A stretch of DNA of 64,000 bases from the NCBI RefSeq assembly GCF_000737705.1, contig NZ_JPRH01000004.1:434001-498000 (forward strand), given 5' to 3'. Both the position numbers and the translations under genes were made by a program. This document shows, one piece after another, positions 35,825-44,058 of the stretch; the first letter of the stretch is position 1; each line of letters opens with the position of its first letter. This DNA is from Chryseobacterium soli (lineage in GTDB: Bacteria > Bacteroidota > Bacteroidia > Flavobacteriales > Weeksellaceae). Under the pieces are notes generated by a model. That model saw nothing but the letters and a program-made list of their open reading frames with translations. It was not told where the DNA came from and did not search any database.

Positions 35825-36730
35825 TTATTGCTCGACAATAGTAAGTGCATTGTAAACTCCGCTTCCTGAAACATCAAACAAACTTACTGTACCGTCAAAT
35901 CCTACTGTAATCCAGGTGAAAGGTCTTAATTTATCTCCTTTATTCAAGTAAACACTTACCGTACAGGCTGAACCCACAGGAACTGTATTTCCTCCGGTAT
36001 CTGATGCATATCCGTTATTTGTTTTTACCCTTTGAGTAATCGTACCTGCCGGGTTTCTCACTTCCCAGATAGCTTCTGTCTGGTTATTTCCGCCTGTATT
36101 TACCTGGCTTGCCTGCAATGCAAAAGTAAACGTTGCAAAATATACCCCAGCTCGCGGTGCTATAAATTCACCTGTAGCCGGCGTGAAATTAGTGGTTGGA
36201 ACTCCCGAGTCAGAATCAAATACTTCTGTCCAATTAGTTAAATACGATGATCTACGCTGAACAATTCCTGATTTAGGCCCGATTTCCGACGGTACTGTAC
36301 TTTCAAATAGATAGGTATCTTGTGTCGTTTTTTTCGCCATAACCAGAATACGCGGTTTTCCTTTTGGGTAAAAACTGATCCAGTTGGTACCATCGGAAAA
36401 TTCCAGATATCCTTTTACCCCAATTGCCGGACTTGCCACGTACCGTAATGCTCCTGCTCCAGCCTGATCGGCCGTTTTATCTGTATTCCCAAGTGCCATA
36501 GAACCATTGGTGCCGCTTCGCAAATCTACTGCTACTTTGGGACTGGCAACCAATACGCCTACTTTTCCTGTATTGTCAACAATTACATTACCGGCATCCG
36601 TTTTAATTTCAACGGGATTTACAGGACTCTGTACCCCCAAACCAATTTGAGCATTAACCTGTGTAACTATAAATAACATAGGTATAAAAGTACCTGCCCA
36701 TTTTTTTACTGTATTGTGTCTTATCATCAT
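35825..36730 (-). CDS. Secreted fibre/C1q-like protein, operon gene 3
   Basis: 301 residues. Signal peptide (about 1-27, ending VNAQ), then the short beta repeats typical of this class (GLGVQSPVNPVEIKT, GKVGVLVASPKVAVDLRS), a strand SDGTNWISFYPKG, and a C-terminal jelly-roll with F-x-A-P-R-x-G-V-Y-F (FIAPRAGVYFATFTFAL) and FDVSGSGVY, the C1q/TNF pattern. Likely a secreted or cell-surface fibre or adhesin head. Third gene of an operon of three with 10-nt gaps. No type IX signal at the end. Confidence 0.8.
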   Translation of the reverse strand: MMIRHNTVKKWAGTFIPMLFIVTQVNAQIGLGVQSPVNPVEIKTDAGNVIVDNTGKVGVLVASPKVAVDLRSGTNGSMALGNTDKTADQAGAGALRYVASPAIGVKGYLEFSDGTNWISFYPKGKPRILVMAKKTTQDTYLFESTVPSEIGPKSGIVQRRSSYLTNWTEVFDSDSGVPTTNFTPATGEFIAPRAGVYFATFTFALQASQVNTGGNNQTEAIWEVRNPAGTITQRVKTNNGYASDTGGNTVPVGSACTVSVYLNKGDKLRPFTWITVGFDGTVSLFDVSGSGVYNALTIVEQ

Positions 36731-36740
36731 TGTTATGTTT

Positions 36741-37574
36741 TTACAATTCGCTAATGCTTAAATTATTTAGTTTCCCGTCATTTAAAATACTTCTTGTACT
36801 TCCTATATTATGTTTTACACTAAATTTTATAGTGTCATCTTTTTTAAGGTTAAAAATTGCATTACAATTTCCACTGATATAGTTGCTTACAGCACCAACC
36901 TGAAATGCTGGATAGGAATTAACCGTTTTATAGATTGGAATATTGTCCGTCACCTGGCTGCTTTCTATAGCCGTTTCTATAAAGGTGTTTTTAGGGATAT
37001 TACCACTGGCTAAAGTAATACTGAAAGATACCAGGTAGAATCCGTCACGTGGTGCTGTAAAAGTGTCATTATTATTAAAATTATTGCCTACATCCACGGT
37101 TTCTGTCCAACCGGTGATATAGGTAGAAGTGCCGGTTGTTATGTTTTGGGAAGTGCTGTTACTTGCATTTACAAGTGCCTTGGTGGGAGGTGCCAGCGGC
37201 AAAGCAATCCATTGTTCGCCATCAGAATATTCTAAAAATCCACCCACATTATACCGTATGGCACCGGCACCCGCCACAGCAGGCGTTTGGGTACTGGTCC
37301 CAAGACCCACAAGCCCTTTATTATCCGAGGAACGAAGATCTACTTTCGTGACAGGATTTAAAATCCCGACACCCAGTTTACCGTCAGACGTTGCCAATAC
37401 ATCATTAGAGAGCTTTGCAGCATCCGGAGCTGCTCCGTTATCCTTTGCCGCATCTATCTGAAGGGGATGTACAGGATTTGGAGTAAAAAAACCTATTTGT
37501 GCTGCTGCAGTACTTGCAGAAAAAACTAAAATACCAGGCAGGAGTTTATATATACTGTTAAAATTCTTTATCAT
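36741..37574 (-). CDS. Secreted fibre/C1q-like protein, operon gene 2
   Basis: 277 residues. Signal peptide (MIKNFNSIYKLLPGILVFSA..., ending AAAQ), N-terminal motif IGFFTPNPVHPLQID and GKLGVGILNPVTKVDLRS, a segment GAIRYNVGGFLEYSDGEQW, then the C1q-like jelly-roll end (FTAPRDGFYLVSFSITLASG, YISGNCNAIFNLKKDD). Shares architecture with its two operon neighbours but has lower similarity in the head domain. Spacing of 10 nt on either side indicates one transcript. Confidence 0.8.
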   Translation of the reverse strand: MIKNFNSIYKLLPGILVFSASTAAAQIGFFTPNPVHPLQIDAAKDNGAAPDAAKLSNDVLATSDGKLGVGILNPVTKVDLRSSDNKGLVGLGTSTQTPAVAGAGAIRYNVGGFLEYSDGEQWIALPLAPPTKALVNASNSTSQNITTGTSTYITGWTETVDVGNNFNNNDTFTAPRDGFYLVSFSITLASGNIPKNTFIETAIESSQVTDNIPIYKTVNSYPAFQVGAVSNYISGNCNAIFNLKKDDTIKFSVKHNIGSTRSILNDGKLNNLSISEL

Positions 37575-37584
37575 GATCTATGTT

Positions 37585-38487
37585 TTAGTGTTCTATAATG
37601 GTTAAATTATTAAACCCATCATCCGGGTTTGTAGGATCTGAAGCGTCAGTGGTAACTCTTAATGCAACAGCACCTGCAATAAGGTTTTGGTACAGCCTTG
37701 CTACTACTTTGGTCCCGGCAGTTAAGGTAAGAGTAACGGTACTTGAACCTCCGGCCTGTGTTGACCGCGTAGAACCAGCATCATCAGAGGTTCCGGTCAT
37801 TGACTGACCAAATGTTTTATAAACGCTGGCCAAAACGGTACTGGTCACAGTATTATAGAACTGTGATTCAACCCTGGTTCCATCAGCGATAACCGCACCA
37901 TTAAAATTAAAGGTTAATAAAAAAGTATACGTCCCATCACGAGGGGCGGTAAATTCACCTGTACTGGCAGTAAAACTGTTGCTCATGTCACGCACTACAC
38001 TCCAGTTCACAATGGTAGTCGCTGTATTTTGTGGTATTGACTGACTTGAAATTTTACGTACAACGACCACTGCTTTTTGTGGGGCAACATACGCTTTGCT
38101 CCATACGGAACCATCTGAAACTTCAATTTTTGCACCAACTGGTGTATTAGCGACATCATATCGTACAGCTCCCGCTCCAGCAGCAGCAGCTGTCATTGTC
38201 GTAGTTCCTAACCCTAAGGCGTTTTCGGTACTTACCGATCTCATATCGAGTTTTACCTGTGGATTGAGAACTCCTACTCCAATAAAACCAGTTGTTTTGC
38301 TAACAATCACGTCATTGGCAACCTGTACTGCCGTGGGCGCTCCTGTAGCAGCATTATCTTTAGCGCCATCTACATGTAAGGCTCCTTGTGGATTTGGAGT
38401 ACCAATCCCAGTTTGGGCATATGCGGTACCTATATACCCATTGAGGGCTAATAGGAGTAATAATTTTTTTGTGTGTTTATTCATCAT
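37585..38487 (-). CDS. Secreted fibre/C1q-like protein, operon gene 1
   Basis: 300 residues, first of three. Signal peptide ending GTAYAQ (about residue 25), N-terminal GIGTPNPQGALHVDG and GFIGVGVLNPQVKLDMRS repeats, then AVRYDVANTPVGAKIEVSD and a C1q/TNF-like jelly-roll (FTAPRDGTYTFLLTFNF, TVTLTLTAGTKVVARLY). Two ATGs in tandem open the gene; the first overlaps the stop of a possible 64-codon upstream ORF (TAATG). Function unknown; likely surface fibre or adhesin. Confidence 0.8.
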   Translation of the reverse strand: MMNKHTKKLLLLLALNGYIGTAYAQTGIGTPNPQGALHVDGAKDNAATGAPTAVQVANDVIVSKTTGFIGVGVLNPQVKLDMRSVSTENALGLGTTTMTAAAAGAGAVRYDVANTPVGAKIEVSDGSVWSKAYVAPQKAVVVVRKISSQSIPQNTATTIVNWSVVRDMSNSFTASTGEFTAPRDGTYTFLLTFNFNGAVIADGTRVESQFYNTVTSTVLASVYKTFGQSMTGTSDDAGSTRSTQAGGSSTVTLTLTAGTKVVARLYQNLIAGAVALRVTTDASDPTNPDDGFNNLTIIEH

Positions 38488-38681
38488 TATAGGAAATTTA
38501 AATTGTAGATTATGGTCAATATTCTGGATTCAAGAGAGAATTGTACTCTATGATGAGGGTGTAAATGGAAAGCTGTTCCTACTCCGGTACGGATTCTTTC
38601 AGGATTTCTCTTTTTGATTTTTAAACTGGCAGAAATTAACGATAAACCTGACAGCAGCAGCGATTGCATCTTTTTTTTCAT
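38487..38681 (-). CDS. Possible 64-residue upstream ORF with TAATG overlap
   Basis: Starts MKKKMQSLLLSGLSLISASL and continues with a basic, His-containing stretch (HLHPHHRVQFS). Its stop TAA overlaps the ATG of the first C1q-like gene as TAATG, a coupling arrangement. No family recognised and codon use is not convincing, so it may be a leader ORF or chance. The alternative is that this DNA is simply the operon's untranslated leader. Confidence 0.25.
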   Translation of the reverse strand: MKKKMQSLLLSGLSLISASLKIKKRNPERIRTGVGTAFHLHPHHRVQFSLESRILTIIYNLNFL

Positions 38682-39278
38682 TTATTTATATTTAATTGCG
38701 TTTTATATAAGGTCAAACAGCGCATCCAAAAGATTGATAATCTATTGAATGTCGTTGTTTTTTAAGTTGAAGTGTTTATAATAGGCTTATTTCCCTTTGA
38801 TGGATCTGTAGGAACCAGGCTGATATTGTTGTAAATCGCAGCGCTGTGTTACATTCAGATTGAGTTTTGGTATTGTTGAAAATCCATGGAATTTATACGA
38901 ATCCCTATTTGGGCGCATCATTCTACCATTATTCCATAATAAAATATTTTTTTCGATCATTGCTGTTTTGTTTTTTCTAAGATATAGACATCATCATTGA
39001 ATTAAAACCAATATTTTTTTCGTTTTATTAAAAATTTAGCAGATCATTATTCTTTTTTAATAAATGAAACTAAACTTAATTCATTGACAAATAGCACTAT
39101 AATGACTGCAACATTACATTTTTTAATTAAATAATCAAAATAAAAGAGGTAATAATTTCGGAAATAATTACACAGAAATTACCTTAAAATAGCGCTGTTA
39201 CTAATAAATTACACTGTAATAAAAATTTAAATTATTTTGTATTTATAAAAAGCCATCAAAAATGATAACTAATAAAAA
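38682..39278. other. Gene-free AT-rich gap
   Basis: About 600 nt upstream of the C1q-like operon. No supportable ORF; a weak imperfect inverted repeat (GGTAATAATTTC with GAAATTACC) at about 39148-39184. Confidence 0.45.
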
Positions 39279-39307
39279 AGCCCCAATAATCTGAGATCAT
39301 TGGAGCT
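39279..39307 (-). terminator. Terminator beyond the Crp/Fnr fragment and esterase
   Basis: AGCcCCAAT pairs with ATTGGaGCT (one mismatch) and is followed by T6 on the minus strand. Positioned as the original terminator of the Crp/Fnr gene of which only the end remains. Confidence 0.75.
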
Positions 39308-39334
39308 ATTATCTTAAACTGTAAAAATTTTAAT

Positions 39335-39457
39335 CTAATAAAGTATTTTCCGGTCTTCTATTTTAACAATATTTTGACTTTCCATTTTTTTAACGGCTCT
39401 GATTACGGTTTCAACACGCAGTCCGATAAGATTGGTAAACTGCTGTTTTGTATGGGG
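39335..39457 (-). pseudogene. 3' fragment of a Crp/Fnr-family gene
   Basis: Minus-strand translation of 40 sense codons gives a C-terminal HTH: residues read HTKQQFTNLIGLRVETVIR, then AVKKMESQNIVKIEDRKILY and a TAG stop. The pattern QQFxNLIGxRxETVxRxxxxME is that of the Crp/Fnr recognition-helix region. The fragment begins directly at the esterase stop codon, with no start codon or cyclic-nucleotide domain; no 5' part is seen in the next 800 nt. Deletion or insertion of the esterase gene into the reading frame explains it. Confidence 0.75.
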
Positions 39458-40588
39458 CTACTTAAAAATATTTTGTGCAAACTGATAAAGACATCTCCTC
39501 CAGGTGAGCCATTCATGGTAAGTTTGGGGAGAGGTATATTGAAAATACGGATATTTATTTTGAGTAAAATAGGTCATGATGGCTTGATTAAATTCAAAAA
39601 ACCGGGCTTCCTCTTTTTCTCCAATTCCGATAAAGAAGAAAGGTTTTTGTTTTGATTTTAATAAGGTACTGATAGGAAGCTCTTTAAAAGGCTGGCTTTC
39701 TGTTCCTTCATAAATAACAGGACTGAAAGCACCGATGGCTGAAAATAACCCGGGATGATTAGCTCCGATCAGCATCGCCTGATAGCTTCCGCGGGAAAGT
39801 CCTGCAATGGCTTTTTTACCATTGGTTTTATATGTATTTTCGATATAGGGAATCAGCTCCTGAACAACAATTTTATCGAGGTTTTTAGTAGAAACCACCG
39901 TTCTTGGATAGTCGTCCGGCCTTTTTTCTTCCTCAGGATTCAGTGCAACCCCGTAATCCATCACCACAATCATTTCTTTCGCTTTTTTTTCAGCAAAAAG
40001 ATTGTCCAGAATATTCCTGATATAGCCTTGTTTTTCCCAACCTGTGATCTCTTCTCCCGTGCCGTGATAAAGATATAAGACCGGAAATTTCTCAGTTCCG
40101 TAATTTGGCGGAAGATAGACTTTGAAATTCCGTTTTCCGTGGGTAATTTCCGAATATAGGGTATCATCAACAATTTTTCCATGTTTTACATTTTTCTCAA
40201 AGAAAAAATCTTCACCGGAAGGTACTTCAATTCCGCTTGTCGGCTGCCCATACCCAAAATAAAGTTCTGTATTGGGATCATTGGTACGTTTACCGTCCAC
40301 ATTAAACCAGTAATAATGAAACCCGATTTCCATTGGCGAGGTGGTAATATTCCAAAAGCCGTCCTTACCTTTAGTAGCAGAGGACTGTAAATTTTTCATC
40401 CCGTCTCCTCCCTCTAATACAACAGATTTTGCATCCGGGAAATACGCTTTAAGCTGAACTTTTCTTTCGGTATCCACTTTTGGAAATTCCTTTCCTTCCA
40501 GTGCGGTTGTGGAAGTTGTATAATGTTGGGAAAATACCATGGATGAACATAAACCAATAATGGAAGTTATTATTTTTAAGTGCTGCAT
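39458..40588 (-). CDS. Secreted esterase with E-set/CBM48-like N-terminal domain
   Basis: 376 residues. Signal peptide (MQHLKIITSIIGLCSSMVFSQ). An N-terminal E-set domain (about 30-130; VVLEGGDGMKNLQSS, GFHYYWFNVDGKRTNDP) precedes an alpha/beta-hydrolase of the esterase-D/Fes-like type. Nucleophile elbow GLSRGSYQA (G-L-S-R-G), oxyanion region LYLYHGTGEE, and a C-terminal His in TYHEWLTWRRCL. Similar proteins include feruloyl and acetylxylan esterases. Exported; natural substrate unknown. Its stop codon abuts a truncated Crp/Fnr gene. Confidence 0.85.
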   Translation of the reverse strand: MQHLKIITSIIGLCSSMVFSQHYTTSTTALEGKEFPKVDTERKVQLKAYFPDAKSVVLEGGDGMKNLQSSATKGKDGFWNITTSPMEIGFHYYWFNVDGKRTNDPNTELYFGYGQPTSGIEVPSGEDFFFEKNVKHGKIVDDTLYSEITHGKRNFKVYLPPNYGTEKFPVLYLYHGTGEEITGWEKQGYIRNILDNLFAEKKAKEMIVVMDYGVALNPEEEKRPDDYPRTVVSTKNLDKIVVQELIPYIENTYKTNGKKAIAGLSRGSYQAMLIGANHPGLFSAIGAFSPVIYEGTESQPFKELPISTLLKSKQKPFFFIGIGEKEEARFFEFNQAIMTYFTQNKYPYFQYTSPQTYHEWLTWRRCLYQFAQNIFK

Positions 40589-41370
40589 TGAATTCTTTTT
40601 AAAAAGTAGTGTAATGTAAGAATTTATGCTTACAATAAGAATTTCTCCATGTTGAATAATGTATACTCAATCCTACATTCTGTTATGGTCAATACCAATA
40701 AAATCGTTTGTAGCAACCGGTTTTATTGGTTTATACAAAAAAGTATAGTATATTCTATTTCCAGGGATCAAATAAGACTTTTACACATCCGTCTTCTTTT
40801 TTATGGAATATTTCGTCCCTGTTCATAACTGAATTTTTTATATTAATATTAAGTGATAAATTAATTGCTATTCGTGACTCGTATTAAGTAGCAATTAGCG
40901 TTTTGGTTTATTAAAAATTATCAAATAAGTATTCTGTTACCTCAACAAAAAGCTGAGCTTGTGTATTGGTATTTCAAATTTAGAAAAGAAAGTGATGCCT
41001 TAATAAGAGGAGTCCTTCAAAAACAGAAGAACTCCAGGGGGCATTTAATATCTAAAAAAGTGTTTTCATTAAAAAGCTTCCCAAAAGAGGGAAGCAAATG
41101 ATGGTAAATGTTAAAAATTACTTTTAAGTGGTTGTATAGATCAAATGTATGAACTGTTTTTGTATTTATTTATGACTGGAATCATATCGTAGTGAATTAC
41201 AGTATTTTTGTCTTATAATTTCCTGTTGAGTACGCAATTAGTGCAGTTTCTCAGATCAGTTTTCGCATTATTTCTTTTGCAGATCACATTACGTCAGGGG
41301 TTTTAAAAAGCCTTGACTGAATGCCAAAGCTTACAATATATTCTTATTAGATTACGATTAACTTCTTTTA
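40589..41370. other. Gene-poor gap between esterase and azoR
   Basis: 782 nt. Contains a hairpin GGAGTcCTTC...GAAGaACTCC at about 41010-41036 and a terminator at 41071-41097. Only very short ORFs (for example 23 codons near 40770-40840, minus), none convincing. Confidence 0.45.
41071..41097 (-). terminator. Terminator on minus strand downstream of azoR
   Basis: GCTTCCC pairs with GGGAAGC around a 6-nt loop, followed by T5 on the minus strand. It lies about 270 nt beyond azoR, the nearest upstream minus-strand gene. Confidence 0.7.
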
Positions 41371-41976
41371 TCAATCGACTCGGATGCTTTCTATTGCATT
41401 TTCCAGGGCATATTCTTTCAGACCGGGAACTTTCAATCCTTCAGCCCGGATTACAGTCACATCCGTCATTCCTAAAAACCCGAGAAAAGCTTTCAGATAT
41501 GGTACAACAAAATCATTCGCAATACCGGGGCCTTCAGAATACACTCCACCGGAAGACATTGCAATATATACTTTCTTACCTGTTACTTTGCCGACAGGCC
41601 GGCCATCTTCACCATAACCAAAAGTGATTCCAGCTCTGGTAATATGATCAATCCAGGCTTTTAATGAGCTGTGGATCGTAAAATTGATAAGCGGTGCGCC
41701 TATCACGATATTATCAGCGGACATTAGCTGATTGACCAATTGATCAGAAAGGCTGATCGATTCTTTTTCTCTTTCTGTAAGCTGATCAGCTGGTGTAAAG
41801 AAAGTACGCAGCACTGCCGGGCTCAGATGTGGCATTTCCGTTTCCACGAGATCCAGTTCTTCCAATTGGTTTTCAGGATATTTGTTTTGTATGTGTTCAA
41901 CGATTGCATTACCCAGTTTAATGCTGTATGATTCTTTGCCCATCAGGCTTGATTTCAAATGAAGAATACGTGTCAT
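41371..41976 (-). CDS. azoR: FMN-dependent NADH-azoreductase / quinone reductase
   Basis: 201 residues from the ATG at 41976, the usual AzoR length; the frame is open for 51 codons upstream but those overlap the divergent regulator's promoter. Flavodoxin-like fold: N-terminal RILHLKSSLMGKESYSIKLG phosphate-binding loop, then GAPLINFTIHSSLKAWIDHI and MSSGGVYSEGP, a signature of AzoR. It reduces quinones and azo compounds with NADH, protecting against thiol-reactive species. Divergent from an HxlR regulator, the usual pairing (compare B. subtilis YodB and its azoreductase target). Confidence 0.92.
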   Translation of the reverse strand: MTRILHLKSSLMGKESYSIKLGNAIVEHIQNKYPENQLEELDLVETEMPHLSPAVLRTFFTPADQLTEREKESISLSDQLVNQLMSADNIVIGAPLINFTIHSSLKAWIDHITRAGITFGYGEDGRPVGKVTGKKVYIAMSSGGVYSEGPGIANDFVVPYLKAFLGFLGMTDVTVIRAEGLKVPGLKEYALENAIESIRVD

Positions 41977-42008
41977 AAAATTGTATTTGTTTGATGATTT
42001 TAACTGGA

Positions 42009-42016
42009 CAAATGTA
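42009..42016 (-). promoter_or_regulatory. azoR promoter -7 element TACATTTG
   Basis: Exact TAnnTTTG match on the minus strand. A TTG 15 nt upstream lies inside the palindrome at 42024-42040, so binding there would block the promoter. Confidence 0.55.
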
Positions 42017-42023
42017 TAACCGT

Positions 42024-42040
42024 TAACTTTACAAAAGTTA
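42024..42040. promoter_or_regulatory. Candidate HxlR operator
   Basis: Perfect 7-bp arms TAACTTT and AAAGTTA with a 3-nt spacer, in the azoR-hxlR divergent region over the azoR -33 site. Confidence 0.5.
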
Positions 42041-42081
42041 GTAGTTACCCAAAGGATAGCGCTTACCTTCAGGAAAGTCCT

Positions 42082-42089
42082 TATCTTTG
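42082..42089 (+). promoter_or_regulatory. HxlR gene promoter -7 element TATCTTTG
   Basis: Exact TAnnTTTG match ending only 5 nt before the ATG at 42095, so the transcript would have almost no leader. Confidence 0.5.
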
Positions 42090-42094
42090 CTACC

Positions 42095-42460
42095 ATGGAA
42101 ACAGCTGAAAATAAATTACTTCCAACCACTTCGGAATGTAATCATGCACTCAAGAATGTGCTTGATGCCATGTATGTTCTCAATGGAAGATGGAAACTGG
42201 CATTAATACTTTGCCTGGTACAGTCTTCAAAGCGCTTTAACGAGATACAAAAAGAAATGACCGGCATATCTCCAAAGGTATTATCCAATGAGCTCAAAGA
42301 CCTGGAGCTTAATTTCTTTGTAGAACGTAAAGTGTTTCCTACAACTCCTGTTACTATCCTTTATCAAGCTACCGCATATACCCATACTTTAAAAAATGTT
42401 TTATCAGAATTAAGTGCGTGGGGTGAACAGCACAGAAATAAGATTAAAGAGACAATGTAA
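42095..42460 (+). CDS. HxlR-family transcriptional regulator
   Basis: 121 residues, winged helix. Typical HxlR sequence: LDAMYVLNGRWKLALILCLVQ, then KRFNEIQKEMTGISPKVLSNELKDLE and a wing with VERKVFPTTPVTILYQ. Cys residues at N-terminus (SECNHALK) and in LILCLV may sense quinones or aldehydes, as in YodB/QorR-type members, but that is inference. Divergent from azoR with a palindrome between, and followed 34 nt later by a PhzF-like gene on the same strand, so it may be part of a small oxidative-stress regulon. Confidence 0.9.
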   Translation: METAENKLLPTTSECNHALKNVLDAMYVLNGRWKLALILCLVQSSKRFNEIQKEMTGISPKVLSNELKDLELNFFVERKVFPTTPVTILYQATAYTHTLKNVLSELSAWGEQHRNKIKETM

Positions 42461-42494
42461 GTCTATATATCCCTACTAATTAAAAAAACAAGAA

Positions 42495-43283
42495 ATGAAA
42501 CATAATCTGTATCAAATTGATGCATTTACAGACAAAGTTTTTGGTGGAAATCCGGCATGTGTCGTACCTCTTGAACAATGGTTACCAGATGATATTTTAT
42601 TAAAAATAGCAAAAGAAAATGCCGTTGCAGAAACCGCTTTTTTCGTAGACAAAGGAGACAAAATACATTTACGCTGGTTTACACCTGAAATTGAAATGGA
42701 TTTATGCGGTCATGCGACTCTTGCCACCGCACATTGCTTAAAAAAAATTCTCGACTACAAAAGCGATACAATTATTTTTGAAACCTTAAGTGGCGATTTA
42801 ACGGTCCTGGTAGATAACGGACTGTACAAAATGGATTTTCCTTCGAGGATGCCATTGCCCGATATCTTGTCTGAAAATATTGAACACTCACTGAATATTC
42901 AGCCTAAGGAAGTTTTAAAATCAAGAGACTATGTTTTGGTGTATGACAGTGAAACTGATATTAAGAACATTACCATTGACAGGCAGTTGTTTGACCAGAT
43001 CAATCTTGATCCAGGCGGAGTAATTGTAACAGCTATAGGCGACCATTGTGATTTTGTTTCGAGATTCTTCACTCCGCAAGCATCTATTCTGGAAGATCCT
43101 GTAACAGGTTCGGCACATTGCTCCTTGATTCCATTCTGGGCGGAACGGCTTCATAAAAAAGAACTTCATGCCCTTCAGGTTTCTGACAGGGTAGGAACAT
43201 TATTTTGTGAAGACAAAGGAAACCGGGTTATCATCAGCGGACGAGCAAAAACCTATTCCACCGGAACCTTTTGGACGGAATAG
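42495..43283 (+). CDS. PhzF-family isomerase/epimerase-like protein
   Basis: 262 residues. PhzF/DapF-like double fold: IDAFTDKVFGGNPACVVPL at the N-terminus, AVAETAFFV with the family's catalytic Glu46, RWFTPEIEMDLCGHATLA and EDPVTGSAHCSL. PhzF proteins isomerise in phenazine synthesis, but most bacterial members of this length act on unknown metabolites. Only 34 nt after the HxlR gene, so probably co-transcribed. A terminator follows. Confidence 0.92.
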   Translation: MKHNLYQIDAFTDKVFGGNPACVVPLEQWLPDDILLKIAKENAVAETAFFVDKGDKIHLRWFTPEIEMDLCGHATLATAHCLKKILDYKSDTIIFETLSGDLTVLVDNGLYKMDFPSRMPLPDILSENIEHSLNIQPKEVLKSRDYVLVYDSETDIKNITIDRQLFDQINLDPGGVIVTAIGDHCDFVSRFFTPQASILEDPVTGSAHCSLIPFWAERLHKKELHALQVSDRVGTLFCEDKGNRVIISGRAKTYSTGTFWTE

Positions 43284-43322
43284 AAGTACAGATTAAGGTC
43301 ATGGAATATAAATAGTAAAAGC

Positions 43323-43351
43323 AGTAACAGATAGACCTGTTACTACCTTTT
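43323..43351 (+). terminator. Terminator of HxlR-PhzF unit
   Basis: AGTAACAG pairs with CTGTTACT around a 6-nt loop, followed by ACC and T5. Confidence 0.75.
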
Positions 43352-43503
43352 TATCAATTAATTTGTTAAGGCAATGTATTGGTAAAATATTTGGGGGCTA
43401 TAATATCACTGTCAATTTTCTTAGAGCCAAGAGATTCTATTTCTGCATCATTATTTAATATCATTGTTGAAAGTAGATTAGGCTTGATAATATTTAAGGT
43501 TAT

Positions 43504-43641
43504 TATATACAATTTTACATTAACCCTGCTCTCTTATTATTATGACTCTATCATTCTGAATGTAACGTAGTGAAATGAAGAATCTAAGCTATCATGGGAT
43601 TCTTCCTTCGTCAGAATGACAATGGTGTAAAATTGTATATA
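43504..43641. mobile_element. MITE-like palindromic element (138 bp)
   Basis: Outer perfect 16-bp inverted repeat TATATACAATTTTACA (43504-43519) and its complement (43626-43641). Inside, CATTCTGA (43552-43559) pairs with TCAGAATG (43611-43618) and GAAGAATC (43577-43584) with GATTCTTC (43598-43605). No ORF inside. The inner GAAGAATC/CATTCTGA pattern resembles short palindromic repeats scattered in Bacteroidota genomes. No target-site duplication was clear. Confidence 0.65.
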
Positions 43642-43647
43642 GCCGGC

Positions 43648-43677
43648 ATATCTAATTTGTTTTCACAAATTAGATAT
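43648..43677. repeat. Perfect 13-bp hairpin
   Basis: ATATCTAATTTGT and ACAAATTAGATAT separated by TTTC, 6 nt after the MITE-like element. No T tract follows, so it is not a clear terminator. Confidence 0.55.
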
Positions 43678-44058
43678 ATATTCTGTTATACAGAGCAACT
43701 TGCTACATAGTTGCAAACTCATCAACTTCAGGCGAAGAAAGACTCTATAATTTAATTCTAGAAAAATTCTAGATAAAATTGAATTCTAAGCACACAAAAT
43801 GATAAGCTAAACAAAATTGCAGAATGTAAACACGCCCCTTCTTATAGTACTTTTTTAGAAGGACATTTTCATCAAATCAAGCTTTAAATTGATTTTTTTT
43901 GGGGGAAACCCACTTGATTAAATAATTGAAAATGATAGAACACAGTCCTATAAGAGTCTTTACTTCTGCAATGTTTGGTTAAACGACTTTAGTATCTCTT
44001 TCAATTCATTTTGGAAGAGATATTTTTTAATTGAGAAAATATCCAGCTTCCGAATTTA

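Noticed and set aside
37129..38617. Several plus-strand frames of 70-170 codons opposite the C1q-like operon
   Set aside because: They mirror the coding strand's low-stop composition (Ala/Thr-rich sense gives open antisense) and show no recognisable protein features.
40770..40840. A 23-codon minus-strand ORF (MNRDEIFHKKEDGCVKVLF...) before the esterase
   Set aside because: Too short, no family, no conserved promoter; kept only as a note.
41313..41627. A 104-codon plus-strand frame opposite azoR
   Set aside because: It lies antisense to a well-supported gene and has no family resemblance or promoter.
43323..43677. CRISPR array in the palindrome-rich gap
   Set aside because: Repeats are inverted rather than direct, not evenly spaced, and no cas genes are present.
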